This document shows positions 1 through 11,560 of a DNA stretch of 64,000 nucleotides, piece by piece. This DNA comes from Dipetalonema caudispina (taxonomy: Eukaryota; Nematoda; Chromadorea; Rhabditida; Onchocercidae): positions 1-64,000 of the forward strand of contig JABVXV010000236.1 of NCBI GenBank assembly GCA_013365325.1. The letters are read 5' to 3'. The position numbers were made by a program, and so were the translations under genes. The notes under the pieces were generated by a model, which was not told where the DNA came from, ran no database searches, and saw nothing but the letters and a program-made list of their open reading frames with translations. Every line of letters begins with the position of its first letter. Within the stretch, counting starts at the first letter, position 1.

Positions 1-288
1 CACAGCGCAGAACGGCGATTCAAATGTGAGATATGCGGTCAAAAATACATAACTCAGAATAATCTGCGAAGACACAAACTATCGCACAAGGACGAGCGAC
101 AATTCAAATGCGATAAATGCGACAAAAAATTCGTTCGAAATTCTGGTTTGAATGAACATAGAAAGAAGCATAAAAATCCCACTGAAAAGTTTTATTCTAC
201 GGTGAGCTCCTTAATTACGTCGAAAGTGGAAGATATTTCTGCAACAGCTATATTAATAAAGCAAATAATAACTTCTGCGGGGTTATAA
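1..288 (+). CDS. C2H2 zinc-finger protein, 3' end (partial)
   Basis: The reading frame is open from base 1 to the TAA at 286-288 and encodes the last 95 residues of a protein that begins outside the window. Two classical C2H2 fingers are visible: FKCEICGQKYITQNNLRRH and FKCDKCDKKFVRNSGLNEH, each with C-X2-C-X12-H-X3-H spacing. The first residues (HSAERR) look like the last histidine and linker of an earlier finger, so the full protein probably carries a longer array. The linkers differ from the standard TGEKP. After the second finger comes a 40-residue Ser/Thr/Ile-rich tail with no recognisable domain. The fingers indicate sequence-specific DNA binding in the nucleus; the target and the ortholog cannot be told from this fragment. 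Confidence 0.9.
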   Translation, partial: HSAERRFKCEICGQKYITQNNLRRHKLSHKDERQFKCDKCDKKFVRNSGLNEHRKKHKNPTEKFYSTVSSLITSKVEDISATAILIKQIITSAGL

Positions 289-3197
289 ATTATTCAGTTG
301 TGATGGCTTAAATTGTATTTGAACTATTTTGCTTTATCATTTATGCTTTGTCCAGTACTTTTTGAATGAACATTTGGTTTTGATGGAATCAAATGGGAGT
401 TTTTGAATCGAAGTGAGCCAGAATTTCATATTGCATCCATTTCATCATTTTATGTGTTTTCAATGTATTGTGATAATTTTCTTATCATTATCACATTGTT
501 ACATTTATCTATCGCTCAGCAGTTTGTAAGTTTTTCGCTTTTCCACAGTATCTGTATGCTTGTTTAGAAAAATGAGATATAAATTCGATGTGTTGAAGAG
601 CGGTCATCACATTGGAAGCATCCTTCAGTGCTGTAGGATACAACGTGTAGAAGTGATCCGATGTACACACTTATAATTTCTTACAGCTAAATATGCAAAT
701 TATATTATTCTTGCAAGATTTATCGAAACTACTGTTCTTCAATTGTTATTTTTGGATTGTATCAATTGACGGATCAAGTGTATCTTAGGTTTTCGTCCCG
801 AAATTCACTTGGCGTGATATGATATGTAGACAGGAAGTTAAATCACTCGAAATTGTTCAAAATTGTTAGCGTAGTATAAAATGTGGTTGTCATTAATAGA
901 ACTCAAATAATTGTTAGCGGCTAACCATGTCGCACTGCTCGTTTCTTGGAAAATGAATGGAAATGGGAAATTTCTGAGAATTATATTTTAAAAATTTGTG
1001 AATTTAGCAGGCGATGAAGCATTTCTGAATTGGCAACGTGAGTTTACGAAACACTGAACTGCTCGTGGAATTCGTAATAAAGAAATCATGCAATGTTGCT
1101 TTTGATAATTTAATCTTACCCTTTCTTGGCCTTGACCTCTTTGGATAGGAATTGGGTTTTTCCCATAAGATATGGACTAATCGTAAAAACTACCGTGCAC
1201 CGGTTTTTTTGAATACGAATTTTGAGTTCTTATTGCGTCAACTTGATGATTATATTATTATGTTATTGTCTAATTATTATGACCAAATTACAATTACCTA
1301 TGCAACAAGCAAAAACAGAAGATTTCGGATCAAAAAAACTTTGTTCAATATATGTATACATATGTTAAACTTCAGATCAAGGAGATTCAGATTTTTCAAA
1401 GCATGCAGAATAATCTGAACATCACTTCTTCTATAATCAAAGTAAATGTATGACAAAATTATGTTTCGACACATTACCTTTGTTTCCCAAACAGTACAAA
1501 TAGTATTTACAGAAGTATTATGACAGGTAATATATAAAAAAATTTACCTCAGAACTAAATTGATCCATGGCTTAATTTGTTGTTGGTCATGACCCCAGGA
1601 ATGCCTCTATGGTTAATAGTTCCAATAAATCTTTTCCCAAAGAATTTTTTTACCGCTGATTAAATAACATTTAAATTGGGCAATGAATGAAAAAATGAAT
1701 AAAAAAACAAATGAAATGTATCTAATAATTCATAACTTTGTAGCAAAGATATGAATTCATTCTTCAAGAAAAGTGAAATGTAAAAATTAGAAATTGGTAA
1801 TGCAAACAAAATTAAAAGGACGCAAGAGAAGTTTGATATAAGCCGTACAAATTAAATTTGTTTCGTTCCTTCTTCACCGATTATTTCACTTTGTCAATAT
1901 CATACGAATGTCAATAACAAAAGAAGAAATAACTATCAGTAAAAAAATGACCATCACTGCTGAGTTGATCCTTTCCATTTCTCAAAATGACATTTGACTC
2001 AGGCTTAGATGACAGAATTCCAATTTACTTCTCGAACAGATTTGTAATATTGTGAATAACTAATATACACCGAAATGAACGACTGATCAATCCCATAAAT
2101 GCCTTCATATATTATGAAATAATGTAGTGACAAATTAATTATATGATAACAAAAAAAAGATGTTTGATAATAAATAATCCGTTGTAAACAGACTAACATT
2201 AACGATGTTATTTATTATTATTGTCATCAACAACGAATAAAACCACTAATTATATAAATGTCACTAATTTTCCATCAATAAAGAAAGAGTAAATAGAAAT
2301 CTTTCGTTACTTTCATTTTCATTTCAGTCCATTATGCTATGCATCAGAAGGCATAAGCTTAATGTTATCTTAAAATGTAACTTATTAAAACTATTACAAA
2401 TCGATATATTTAAGACAAAACATTTATTAATGAACATTCTTAGTAACTTCAACTTGGCCAATCGTATCTCCGTGATCTTCTACTCAAATGATGGATGAAT
2501 TGAAGATTTCCTGAATTCATTCGTTCGAAAGGAATTCATCTATTTCTTTAAACTATTTCAATTCTCCCAACATTCGTCTCTAAAATCTTCGATTGTCACT
2601 ATTAACTTAAAAAGTATATTTTCAGCATTCCTTTTGTTGTTGTTATCAATCACATAGCAAGTAGATCCCTCGTATAAAACATTACGAGATTAATATTCAG
2701 CAATAGAACTATTATTATGTCGAAAATAGAATTCAATAGTCCACAAATTATGCTACAGTAGGTTCACCAGTAATTTGATTTCGCATAAAAAATTAAAAGT
2801 ACACAGTTCTGTAAAGCTTCGGCATAGGTCAGTGAATGTACCTGGAATTTTGACATTTTAAAGTTCCGATTTCAACGGATTGTTTTAACTAACCGATAAT
2901 TATTTTGCAAAAAAAGTTCCGTGATAATATGCTTAAGCCGTACCAAAAATAATTAGAAGATACAAAAGAAACCTGAGCAAATAGGCTACTGCCTATTTGC
3001 TCAGGTATTTTAGAGGATATGTAAATGTACAATATCTATTTACTGCCATTAACACATTCATTAATACTGCCCCGTAGAGAGACACAGTTGCCAAACATCC
3101 CAGTCCCAAGAATAACTGAAATTACAATTACTGCAGTAGGGATCAATAATCATCAAGTGCATACAACGAACTAACTTTCGACTCCTGCAAACTTTTC
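289..3197. other. intergenic, 3' of the zinc-finger gene
   Basis: AT-rich DNA with no convincing exon on either strand. Open frames here, such as 1152-1418 (+) and 2005-2199 (-), lack an ATG start, splice context or protein-like composition. The only structured element seen is the hairpin at 2971-3006. Confidence 0.6.
2971..3006. repeat. perfect 16-bp inverted repeat (hairpin)
   Basis: ACCTGAGCAAATAGGC (2971-2986) is followed by a 4-base spacer (TACT) and its exact reverse complement (2991-3006). It lies 0.2 kb upstream of the candidate micropeptide ORF, far from any certain gene. Confidence 0.85.
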
Positions 3198-3365
3198 ATG
3201 GATAACTGCGATGAATTAAGCGAAATGAAAAGTGTTACGTTATCAGAACAACAGCTTCTCATATTAGTACTACTGATATCGTTTGTATATTACAATGCAA
3301 AACTGTGGTACAACAAATGCCATAGGATTCTGAAAATGCGAAATTGTGATTGCGAAATGAAGTGA
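3198..3365 (+). CDS. candidate 55-aa single-pass membrane micropeptide
   Basis: ATG at 3198 and TGA at 3363-3365 enclose 55 codons. The product has a short acidic N-terminus (MDNCDELSEM), one hydrophobic stretch around residues 20-32 (LLILVLLISFVYY), and a basic, Cys-containing tail (KCHRILKMRNCDCEMK). That acidic-helix-basic layout is typical of small type I or tail-anchored membrane proteins. The same frame is open upstream to 3150, so this could instead be the terminal exon of a spliced gene. No clear trans-splice acceptor adjoins the ATG, unlike the other genes in this window. No family is recognised. Open frames of this size also occur by chance in AT-rich DNA, so this is only a candidate. 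Confidence 0.3.
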   Translation: MDNCDELSEMKSVTLSEQQLLILVLLISFVYYNAKLWYNKCHRILKMRNCDCEMK

Positions 3366-5530
3366 TAAGCCGTTGTTGACAATGATACTTGCAACAAAAT
3401 TAACATTAAGTGAAGTGCAATGTTGTCAACTTAACAATTCAGCTCGGCTATTAAATGATTGCCCATACGATATAATTTCTAAAATCTTTGAAATTTCCAG
3501 TGGTAGGAAAATATGTTAACTGCATCTTTCTGATGCCTTTTGTTTCTGAATATGCCAATGGCTTCTCAATTTTTAGCATTGAATATAACTAATCGATTCA
3601 TTTATGAAGAATTTATTAAAATTTCGAAAGAATTTAATGTTTTTCTTTGGTATTTAGACAAAAAGAAAAGAAATAGGGCTGAATCGAACTTACCACAGTA
3701 ATACAAAGCAATCTTAAGGTATCTACCTCAAAGCTTAGCTCTGGTGACTGTCATCGAACTTTCGAACTTTTCCGAAATCAATGAAAAAATCTGAAAGGAA
3801 TGAAGAATGCATAAAAAACATAATTCTATGCAAGGAAAATTGAATTTGAATTTGAGGAAAAACACGAAAGGAAATAAATTGTTCATCCAAATATGTAATT
3901 CATTCCTTTTTTCAACGGATATTCTATTAGTTTTGAAATTTTTAATAATTTAGAAAAGAAATATTAGCTTTTACAAATGCGCTAGTTTCAGCAAATTTTC
4001 CATTCGAAATCTATCTGCAAAACCAATTTGTTAAGTTTGCATTTGGAAAAGATTAAAACCTCGAAATGTCTCCTTCGACATTCTAATTTTACGAATGACT
4101 GATTTTACGAAAAAAATTTTAGGAAGATTTTATATTGCCAAATAAATTACAAACCTTTTATTTATTGATTTATCTTTCTTTTTTTTTTTTGTTCGCGCAT
4201 TATGCTAGAATTGATAATATTTTTGATATACATTAGATATCAAATCTGTAATTTGATAGTGAGCCGTTTCTTTTTTGCCTTTTATTTTATTTAGGATTAT
4301 GGGAAATTCCTGAAAGAACTTAAAACATCAAATCAGCAACTAATAGTCATACAAATATTGTCTTACTCATTCTTTAGGTTTCAAGAAATACTTATTTGTT
4401 GGTTATTTCATACAATTATGATACTGATATGAGAAACATACAAGGTTATCATTGTTACTATGCTGAATTAAAAGATGCAACTGTTGCCAGCCTATCATCC
4501 ACCTAATGACCCATATTTATTTTACCATCTTACATAATGTAATTATTATACACGGTCAGTAATCACCACTTTATCGTTTCTGTCCTATTTTCTTCAAATA
4601 TAGAACTTCTCGAAATGCCTTTTTTTCTTACAATAATTTTGGAAATGAAGTTATTAAATTTTTGAATGTCCTATTTAAAAATGAAAAATTTGGTCTTTGC
4701 ACAATAAATCACTAATTGTGAGAGGCTAATTATTGATAAACACAATAGCAATCGCAATAATGATGATAACAATAATCTTATAATAATTTATCAACAATGT
4801 CAAGTGATATGTTAATAGTGATAGCAACACAAAGTATGATAAAGAGGAGAACAATAATATGGGATATTATATCATTGACTTTTATCAGGTTTACAATCAG
4901 ATCAGCGAAATCGTCAATATCTCATGCTGAAATATTTGATGGATCATTAAGATGGTTATTGATAACTGTTGCAACAGTTTTCATCTTCCACCTTTTCGTC
5001 TTTGTTTTCGTTCCGTTTGTTAATTCATGTCATCTATCGTTTTCTTTTTATTGATTTGAAAACCTTACTGACTTTTCTTACGTCCTAGGATCAGTGAATT
5101 ATGTGAAATTCCGATCCTATCTTTTTTCTGATGAACGATACAATTGATATCTTTATTTAATCATAATAAATAGCATAAAAGATCAAACTATAGGGTAGTA
5201 TGATACGATATGAAAATGTTTGGAAGTATTATAAACAAAAATGATTAACACAAGATCAAGCAGAAACGATGATTTCTCCAATTTTAGAAACAATTAAAAT
5301 CTAAAGTGAGTAGCACGCTTTAATTACCAACTTACTTGAACAATACAATTAAGTATTGAAATAGTCTGGAATTTGAATTTTTTAATTTCTCATCTCAATC
5401 CCTCTTTATCTTCCAATTTGATGTGTAAGAAAATGATTTATTTATCTCCTTTGTCACATTAAAAAATAAGGAAAGTTGAGATTTGAAAAATTAGACAAGT
5501 AATTACTGTATCATAAGGTACCATACCACT
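3366..5530. other. intergenic, 5' of the collagen gene
   Basis: AT-rich sequence with homopolymer runs. A 85-codon ATG-initiated frame at 4797-5054 (+) is hydrophobic and Phe/Ile-rich with no splice support, and is not called. The collagen promoter presumably lies in the last few hundred bases, but no specific element could be identified. Confidence 0.5.
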
Positions 5531-5551
5531 TCTAGCATTCACTAATGCAGG
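5531..5551 (+). promoter_or_regulatory. probable SL trans-splice acceptor, collagen gene
   Basis: A TGCAG acceptor ends at 5550, one base before the ATG at 5552, as expected for spliced-leader addition. Inferred from position and motif only. Confidence 0.5.
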
Positions 5552-7948
5552 ATGTCAAAAACCAAGAATATTTTAATTGGAACCTGCGGTATCGGAGTTG
5601 CTACGATATTTTGTTTAATTGTTGCTGTTGTGCATATTATCAATGAAATACAAATGGTAGAAAATGAACTTGATATCGAAATTGAGGCATTCAAAGTAAT
5701 AATGTTCTACAGTGTTCAATACAACTTTTTAGTATTACGTATTATATTTTAGACTTAATTTAATTGCCATCTATGGACCACGGATTTAATGAGAAACACC
5801 GAAAGAAATAAAACAACCTTTATGAGTGTACGCTTTTAATTACTTCCTAAATGATGAATTTTTACATTTAATTTTTGCTAATATATGTATATAATGGGAC
5901 ATTTTACCATATTTATTAAGCTGAAAGCAAGCGATCTCTGGAGAGATATGATGTCAATGAATATTAGTTATCGTCAACGTCGTCAATATTCTAATGGTGA
6001 CAATGCAGACATTACTGGTCAAACATCGAAACAGGGCCCAGAATTAACTGAAGAATTCAGTGCACCTTCCGGACAATCTGATCTTTATGGCAGAGAAGAA
6101 CCGAACAGGGGTAAAGAAACTAGAACTTGGCCAAATTTCAAGAAAACTTGGCTAAAACTTGCTTAAATCTTTGGGCCAATAAGAGAATTAATTCGAGTAA
6201 TAGCATCACAAAACTAGGTACTGCGAAAAGTGAAGATGTTATAATATAATATATACTCTTGGGTCATTTGTAGAAAATGTAACACAAGAAGTACTATTAT
6301 TTATCTAATCATTTTAATAATAAAATGAGATTATAGGTGAAGAATTTCCAATAATACAATTATCTTTTACTAAAAGTACAGGAAAAAGTTCCAATGAAGT
6401 GAAAGTTTATAACGATCTCAAATTCTCTTTTTATTTGTGTATTATCTAACTTAATAATTTCGATTACAGCATGATTAAGAAATGATAACTCATTTGTGAT
6501 ATGAAATATTTACTTTGATAGTGAATGTTACAGGTAAAAGAGTACATATCTTTACTTTTTTATATGCATTAATGAAATTTTTGAGTAAATTTGGATTAGA
6601 AAAAAATTAGTTTTCATGAAAAGAATTTCATTCTGTTCTTTGTATATTCCAGAAATACACTTACCATCTTGTTGCATTATTTTTTGTTGATTTGGCAATA
6701 TCGATATGTTTTAGGCGAACGTGTTGATAGGGAAAATTTATGCCCAGCAGGACCACCGGGACCACAAGGTACACATGGTATGGATGGCATGGATGGTGTC
6801 GATGGAATGGTTTTTTTTTTTTTTTTTATCGATTATTAAATTTTTTTTTTTCTAATTCATCAAAAGAAAGTGAGAATAGAGTGAGTGATTGCAAAGTTGG
6901 CGCATATATTTGTGAAAAAAAAAAAAAAAAAAATCAGTTAAATTTCGTAACAGTTGGGGAGATAAGTAATTTGCTACCACAAATCTAATACATAGAAAAA
7001 ATGAAAAATTCAGGATGCTCCGGATGGTGCAGATATGAGCGATGTAAAAGGACAAATACAGCAGTACGAAAGCTGCTTTTATTGTCCGCCTGGTCCAATG
7101 GGTGAGCCAGGTCCACCAGGTCGTCCCGGACCTCGAGGGATGCGAGGTTCTCGTGGTCGAAGAGGTGCAGATGGCCACGATGGTCAACCAGGCCTTCCAG
7201 GGCAGGTTAAGATTAGCTTTATCTACTGTTTTTCCAGTGTTTAGTAAATTCAATTACTCAGTCTTATTTATGATCGTAGTATGTTTCAAATTTTGTAGGA
7301 ATTAGAAATTCATCATTGTATTATCATAATTTGAATTTATAGATGGGTCCAGATGGACCACCTGGACCAATGGGTGAAGAAGGACCACAAGGAGAACCAG
7401 GTAGTGATTCAGAGCACGTTGTAGGGATTCGAGGTCCAAAAGGAATTACGGGCTTAGCTGGTCTACCTGGTGGACAAGGTGATGCAGGCGAACCTGGTCA
7501 ACCGGGTCTTGAAGGACCACTGGGAGAACGTGGGCCTAATGGTGAAAAAGGAGATGACGGCGAACAGGTAATGCAAAGTTAACCATCTATTAATTTAATT
7601 TTACGCTTACTATTCTCCGCTTTCTGTTTTTTTTTTTTTTCTTTTGTCTGTTTAGTTCAACATTAAATGGCAAGATTGTGTTGAACTTTAATTTCATATA
7701 TAGCATATTTATGATGAGTCAAATTAAGTGAAAGTTTTCAAAAACCTTTTTTAGACACTTAACTGTTAAAATAAATAAAATGTCACAGTTAATAGTTAAA
7801 TTTATTTAACATATTTTAGGGTGAACCAGGCGATCCTGGTGAAGAAGGAATGCCAGGTAGTGACGCGGAATATTGCGCATGTCCCAGTAGAACCAGAAGT
7901 GTCGACAGTTTGCCTTCTGTGGAATACAGACGATTTACTATGCTATAA
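5552..7948 (+). CDS. nematode cuticle collagen
   Basis: Six exons join in frame: 5552-5695, 5921-6110, 6715-6809, 7014-7205, 7343-7567 and 7820-7948, giving 324 aa. The N-terminus has a hydrophobic segment (about residues 8-30) and the conserved [13 protein letters not shown] region of the nematode cuticle collagen N-terminal domain. RQRR near residues 66-69 is a subtilisin-type processing site. Gly-X-Y blocks follow, separated by a Cys-containing spacer ([10 protein letters not shown]) and ending in EYCACPSRT, whose cysteines would cross-link trimers. The protein would be secreted by the hypodermis into the cuticle. The Gly-X-Y run contains interruptions ([18 protein letters not shown]). Exon 2 uses an AAG acceptor and intron 3 starts GT followed by a long T run. 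The length is close to the usual 300 aa. The exact C. elegans ortholog is not assigned. Confidence 0.93.
6811..6934. repeat. poly-T and poly-A runs in collagen intron 3
   Basis: A run of about 17 T starts one base after the donor G (6810), a second run of 11 T follows at about 6841, and a run of about 19 A lies near 6915-6933. The two outer runs are complementary and could pair across the intron. Confidence 0.85.
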
Positions 7949-7960
7949 ATTAGCAGATAT

Positions 7961-7966
7961 AATAAA
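7961..7966 (+). terminator. candidate poly(A) signal AATAAA
   Basis: The hexamer AATAAA begins 13 bases after the collagen stop codon. This implies a very short 3' UTR; use of the signal is inferred from position. Confidence 0.4.
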
Positions 7967-8630
7967 ATTACTTTCTGTATTTTCGAAATAATTAAATTTA
8001 AATCAAAAATGATCCCATTGAATTCGATTTAATTTATTTCAATCAAGTCTCCTCTTTTTGATTGTTGAATCTAGGCATTTCAACAAGGTAAATTTTTATG
8101 CGAACATTAATACAAATATAAAATTAAAAGAATGTATCTTTCGATCAGTTCGTCCCTCATAATTTCACCTCCAGCGGTCATCTTCACTTGAGAATATTCG
8201 ATTATGTTCAGCTAAACGATCAGCTGTTAAGCGTAACTGTCCGGAACTTTCTAAATTAAAAATTTTTCAACTAAAATCATTTCTAATAATTCATTAACAT
8301 AAGATTTTTCAAAAAGTATGATTTGACAAAGAAATAGTTGGATCCTTTCTGAGCAAAAACCAAAGTGAAACAAATTTATTTTCAGTTAAAATTAAATTTT
8401 TAACCTTTCGGTAATGGCGAAGCAAGAATACATGAATTACGCAATAAACGACAACTTCCATCCCTTTTGATATTTTTCCTTAAACATCGACTTATTCATC
8501 AAACAATCCTAATTTTTAAATTATTTCAATTAAAATCACAACCAAATTTATAGGTTTTCGAAAACACAATGTTTCAGTAAACTGTTGTTGTTATATCAAA
8601 ATATATGATGAAAATAGCGATAAGTAAAGT
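7967..8630. other. intergenic between convergent genes
   Basis: Lies between the 3' ends of the collagen gene (+) and the four-helix membrane gene (-). No coding signal was seen. Confidence 0.6.
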
Positions 8631-10360
8631 TTATATATTTATAGCGTACTTTCTTTGTGAGGTAAATTCCATGGGTAAATCGATGTCCCAATCATTTTTC
8701 CATGGTGGTATTTTGTTACCAGGTATATTTATGAATGAACTTTTGGAATGATTCAGATTTTCCAGAGGCTTATTTGATTTCAAGTTTCCTTTGATGCGAA
8801 AGAGGAACAACAAAATAATCACAAAACATATACTCTGCAATACTTTCCATTAATTTTACTCATCCTTATTTACTGCTTATTATAGCATACTTAATTACTA
8901 ATTACTAATCAATAGCTATGTCCTTCTATTTATCAATTAGATAAATAAGCACAACTTTTAATATAAATGAGAGATGTAAATGGAATTTCAATAGGCAATA
9001 AATACTCCTCATATGGATAATCCTTTCTGATGTGCTAATAATGCTTACATTGATCGCTAAGGAAAGGATAAATTCGGTGATAGATATGATCAATTGTATA
9101 TCAAATATATCACCTGACCACCAAATTATTGCATAAGCTGTTGATAGGATAATTAGGGGTAACGCAGTGAAGAACCACGGCCATATAAAATTGATTCGTT
9201 TCTGAAAATGATGCATTATGTGAAAAAAAATTTCACTACCATAATATTTCTGTGCTTTTTTAAATATGTAAAGTTATATATGTTAGCTAAAATTTCAACT
9301 ATCATTTCATAATAAGACTATAAATCAGTCCTTGGCTGCTATCATCTTGAATCATAATTACTTAGATGTTTGATGATGATATGAATAACAAGCTATTTTT
9401 TTCGGTTTCTTCAGTGAAACATATCATATCATATCAATATAGTCTCATCATTTTAATCCACTAACAGACTAGGCTATTTGTGAAATGGTAAACAGGCTGA
9501 ATAAATGTTTTGAGATTGTGTCCTAAGAATGAAATGTTAGATGTTTAAGTTGCTGTTTTCATTAACAAATAGAAAAGAAAATTTTGATGAATTATGTTTC
9601 TTGTTCTTCATCAATAAAAAAAAGAAAAAAAAAATTTGAAAATCTTAAATATGTAAATGTTTAAAACTGAAAAATTTTTTTAAAAAAAATATTTAAAACT
9701 TTAAAATATTTAAAACGCTTACCGTAATAGTTCCATAAAATAGCATAACTGAGAGAATTAAATGCATCAAAGAAACAATTAATGTTGCAATTGCAAGTGC
9801 AAATAATGCTAAAATATTATAACATGTGATAAATATTTACTTTCAGTCTGGAATTCATAAAGCTTATCTTCTATAACATAAACTTTGCTACAATAAAGTG
9901 AAACCTGATAGGCTGTCAGGAGCAGAACTGAACTATTATCTTACAAGTACGAATGACTTTTTATACTTAATGCGTTAAACTTTACTAAAAATTAGAAATA
10001 ATTAACAAAATATTTGAAAATATTTAAATCTATGGATATAACAACATAATATTTTTAGTTTAGAATAGCTGTAAAAATTAAAATTTAGTTTTAAATTTTC
10101 AATCAAACCTTATAATCAAAATGCAAAAAGAAGTGAAAATCAGAAATAGCTAATGCTTAACAAAAAAAAAAAAAAAAAATTTCAAAACGATTCCAAAAAA
10201 TCTATTCATTGAATATTAATGAAAGAAACAAAATAAACAGCATACAATTGCCTCTTATGCATTCTACAAAAGAAGAATTTAACCATTTATACGACGTCTT
10301 TCTGGAGTTTCTGTTAAAATACCATACAGTCCAGGAAAACGAGATTGGAAACCGTTAATA
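8631..10360 (-). CDS. unrecognised four-helix nematode membrane protein (5' exon not found)
   Basis: Four exons join in frame on the minus strand: 10360-10284, 9808-9723, 9201-9049 and 8834-8631, each bounded by AG and GT and phase-consistent, giving 172 residues to the stop at 8631. The order is a soluble segment (FQSRFPGLYGILTETPERRR), helix 1 (LFALAIATLIVSLMHLILSV), helix 2 (INFIWPWFFTALPLIILSTAY), helix 3 (IFDIQLIISITEFILSLAIN), helix 4 (ICFVIILLFLF), then a polar tail with KIPPWKNDWDIDLPMEF. The first exon starts with one base of a split codon and contains no Met, so an upstream exon is missing; none could be placed with confidence between 10361 and 12000. The topology suggests a tetraspan integral membrane protein. 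No named family is recognised, so no function is assigned. Confidence 0.65.
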
Positions 10361-10523
10361 CTGAAATATAAGGTAGACTGATCTAAACTTTTGTAAATGT
10401 ATAACAAAATTTGGGAGAGTTGAAATAATCCCACAATTGTTTTATAGTAGTCTATGAAACACAATGTAATAATGAAATATTCTCCATAATATTTCGAGAT
10501 TCTATCGGTTCCTTTTAAAGTAA

Positions 10524-10560
<37 letters not shown>
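10524..10560. repeat. (TAG)n microsatellite
   Basis: About twelve uninterrupted TAG units, followed by a GTAGT remnant. Confidence 0.9.
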
Positions 10561-10565
<5 letters not shown>

Positions 10566-11537
10566 TAAAATCATTTGAGAAATGAAGTAAAATAGAATCA
10601 ATAATTACAAACAATAATACACTAGAAATTATTAAATGATTAGTTAAATTTGTTAATTAATATAAGAAACTATCAAGAAGGAAGCCTTTCTAAATGATAT
10701 TTATGCATTTTTATTTACAATCCTTCCGATGAGAATATAGAAAAAGAAATATTTGATATCGAAATCAAAAAACTATTAAATTGGGAATATACATTTCATC
10801 GGTAGAAATTTGTCGGTTTTCGAATTCCCATTGTCGATTTTTAACATATTTCGTTTGCCATGCAAATATGACAATTTGAAAAATGGAATAGATCTAGAAA
10901 TCTTGTTCTATCCAAAGAATAAGTCATTTACAAGTAATTTTTTTTTTTCATGTAATTTTTTGATGAAATTAGAGATAACAAATACAATAATTTAGAGGAT
11001 GAGATGAATCTTTTTATTATCATCATTTTATCATAATGAAATAGTCATTATCTTTATTATTTGTTGCATAAAACTATATCATTCCACTTGTTTCTTATTT
11101 ATTAATATATCGATCTAATTATAATAGTGATTTAATATGTTAATTATTATTTGATGAAGATGTAAAAGCTTACAATATTCCACAAAGCGATGAAAATTGT
11201 TGAACTATGCAAACAATCCATTAGATAAATCGATCGATCAATCAATCAAACATCGTTTACAAATAAGTCTGATAAAACTATCACATACAAATTCATACTT
11301 TCATGTATAACATATCTGCATAAATTGAACCCAAAACTAATCAACACTTATTTCATATGGATCGTTGAAAGAGAAAAATAAAACTATTGTTGTAAATAAT
11401 GATGCATTCCAAACAAGAAATAAGTGGAATGAAATCATTGCTTTATTATAGCAAAAAATTTCGACTTTATAAACAAGTCTGATAACATACTATATACCAG
11501 TGCTATGTAAATACAATATCTAAAGCGAGAATTCGTC

Positions 11538-11560
11538 GAGAGAGAGAGAGAGAGAGAGAG
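11538..11560. repeat. (AG)n microsatellite
   Basis: Uninterrupted GA dinucleotides, followed by a purine-rich flank. Confidence 0.9.

Noticed and set aside
4797..5054. 85-codon plus-strand ORF with a hydrophobic C-terminal half.
   Set aside because: Ile/Phe/Ser-rich composition typical of AT-rich chance frames; no acceptor site at the ATG and no recognisable domain.
11154..11217. Possible first exon for the four-helix membrane gene on the minus strand (phase-2 donor after a CIVQQFSSLCGI-like frame).
   Set aside because: The phase fits, but the frame has a stop immediately upstream and no ATG or acceptor, so it cannot start the protein.
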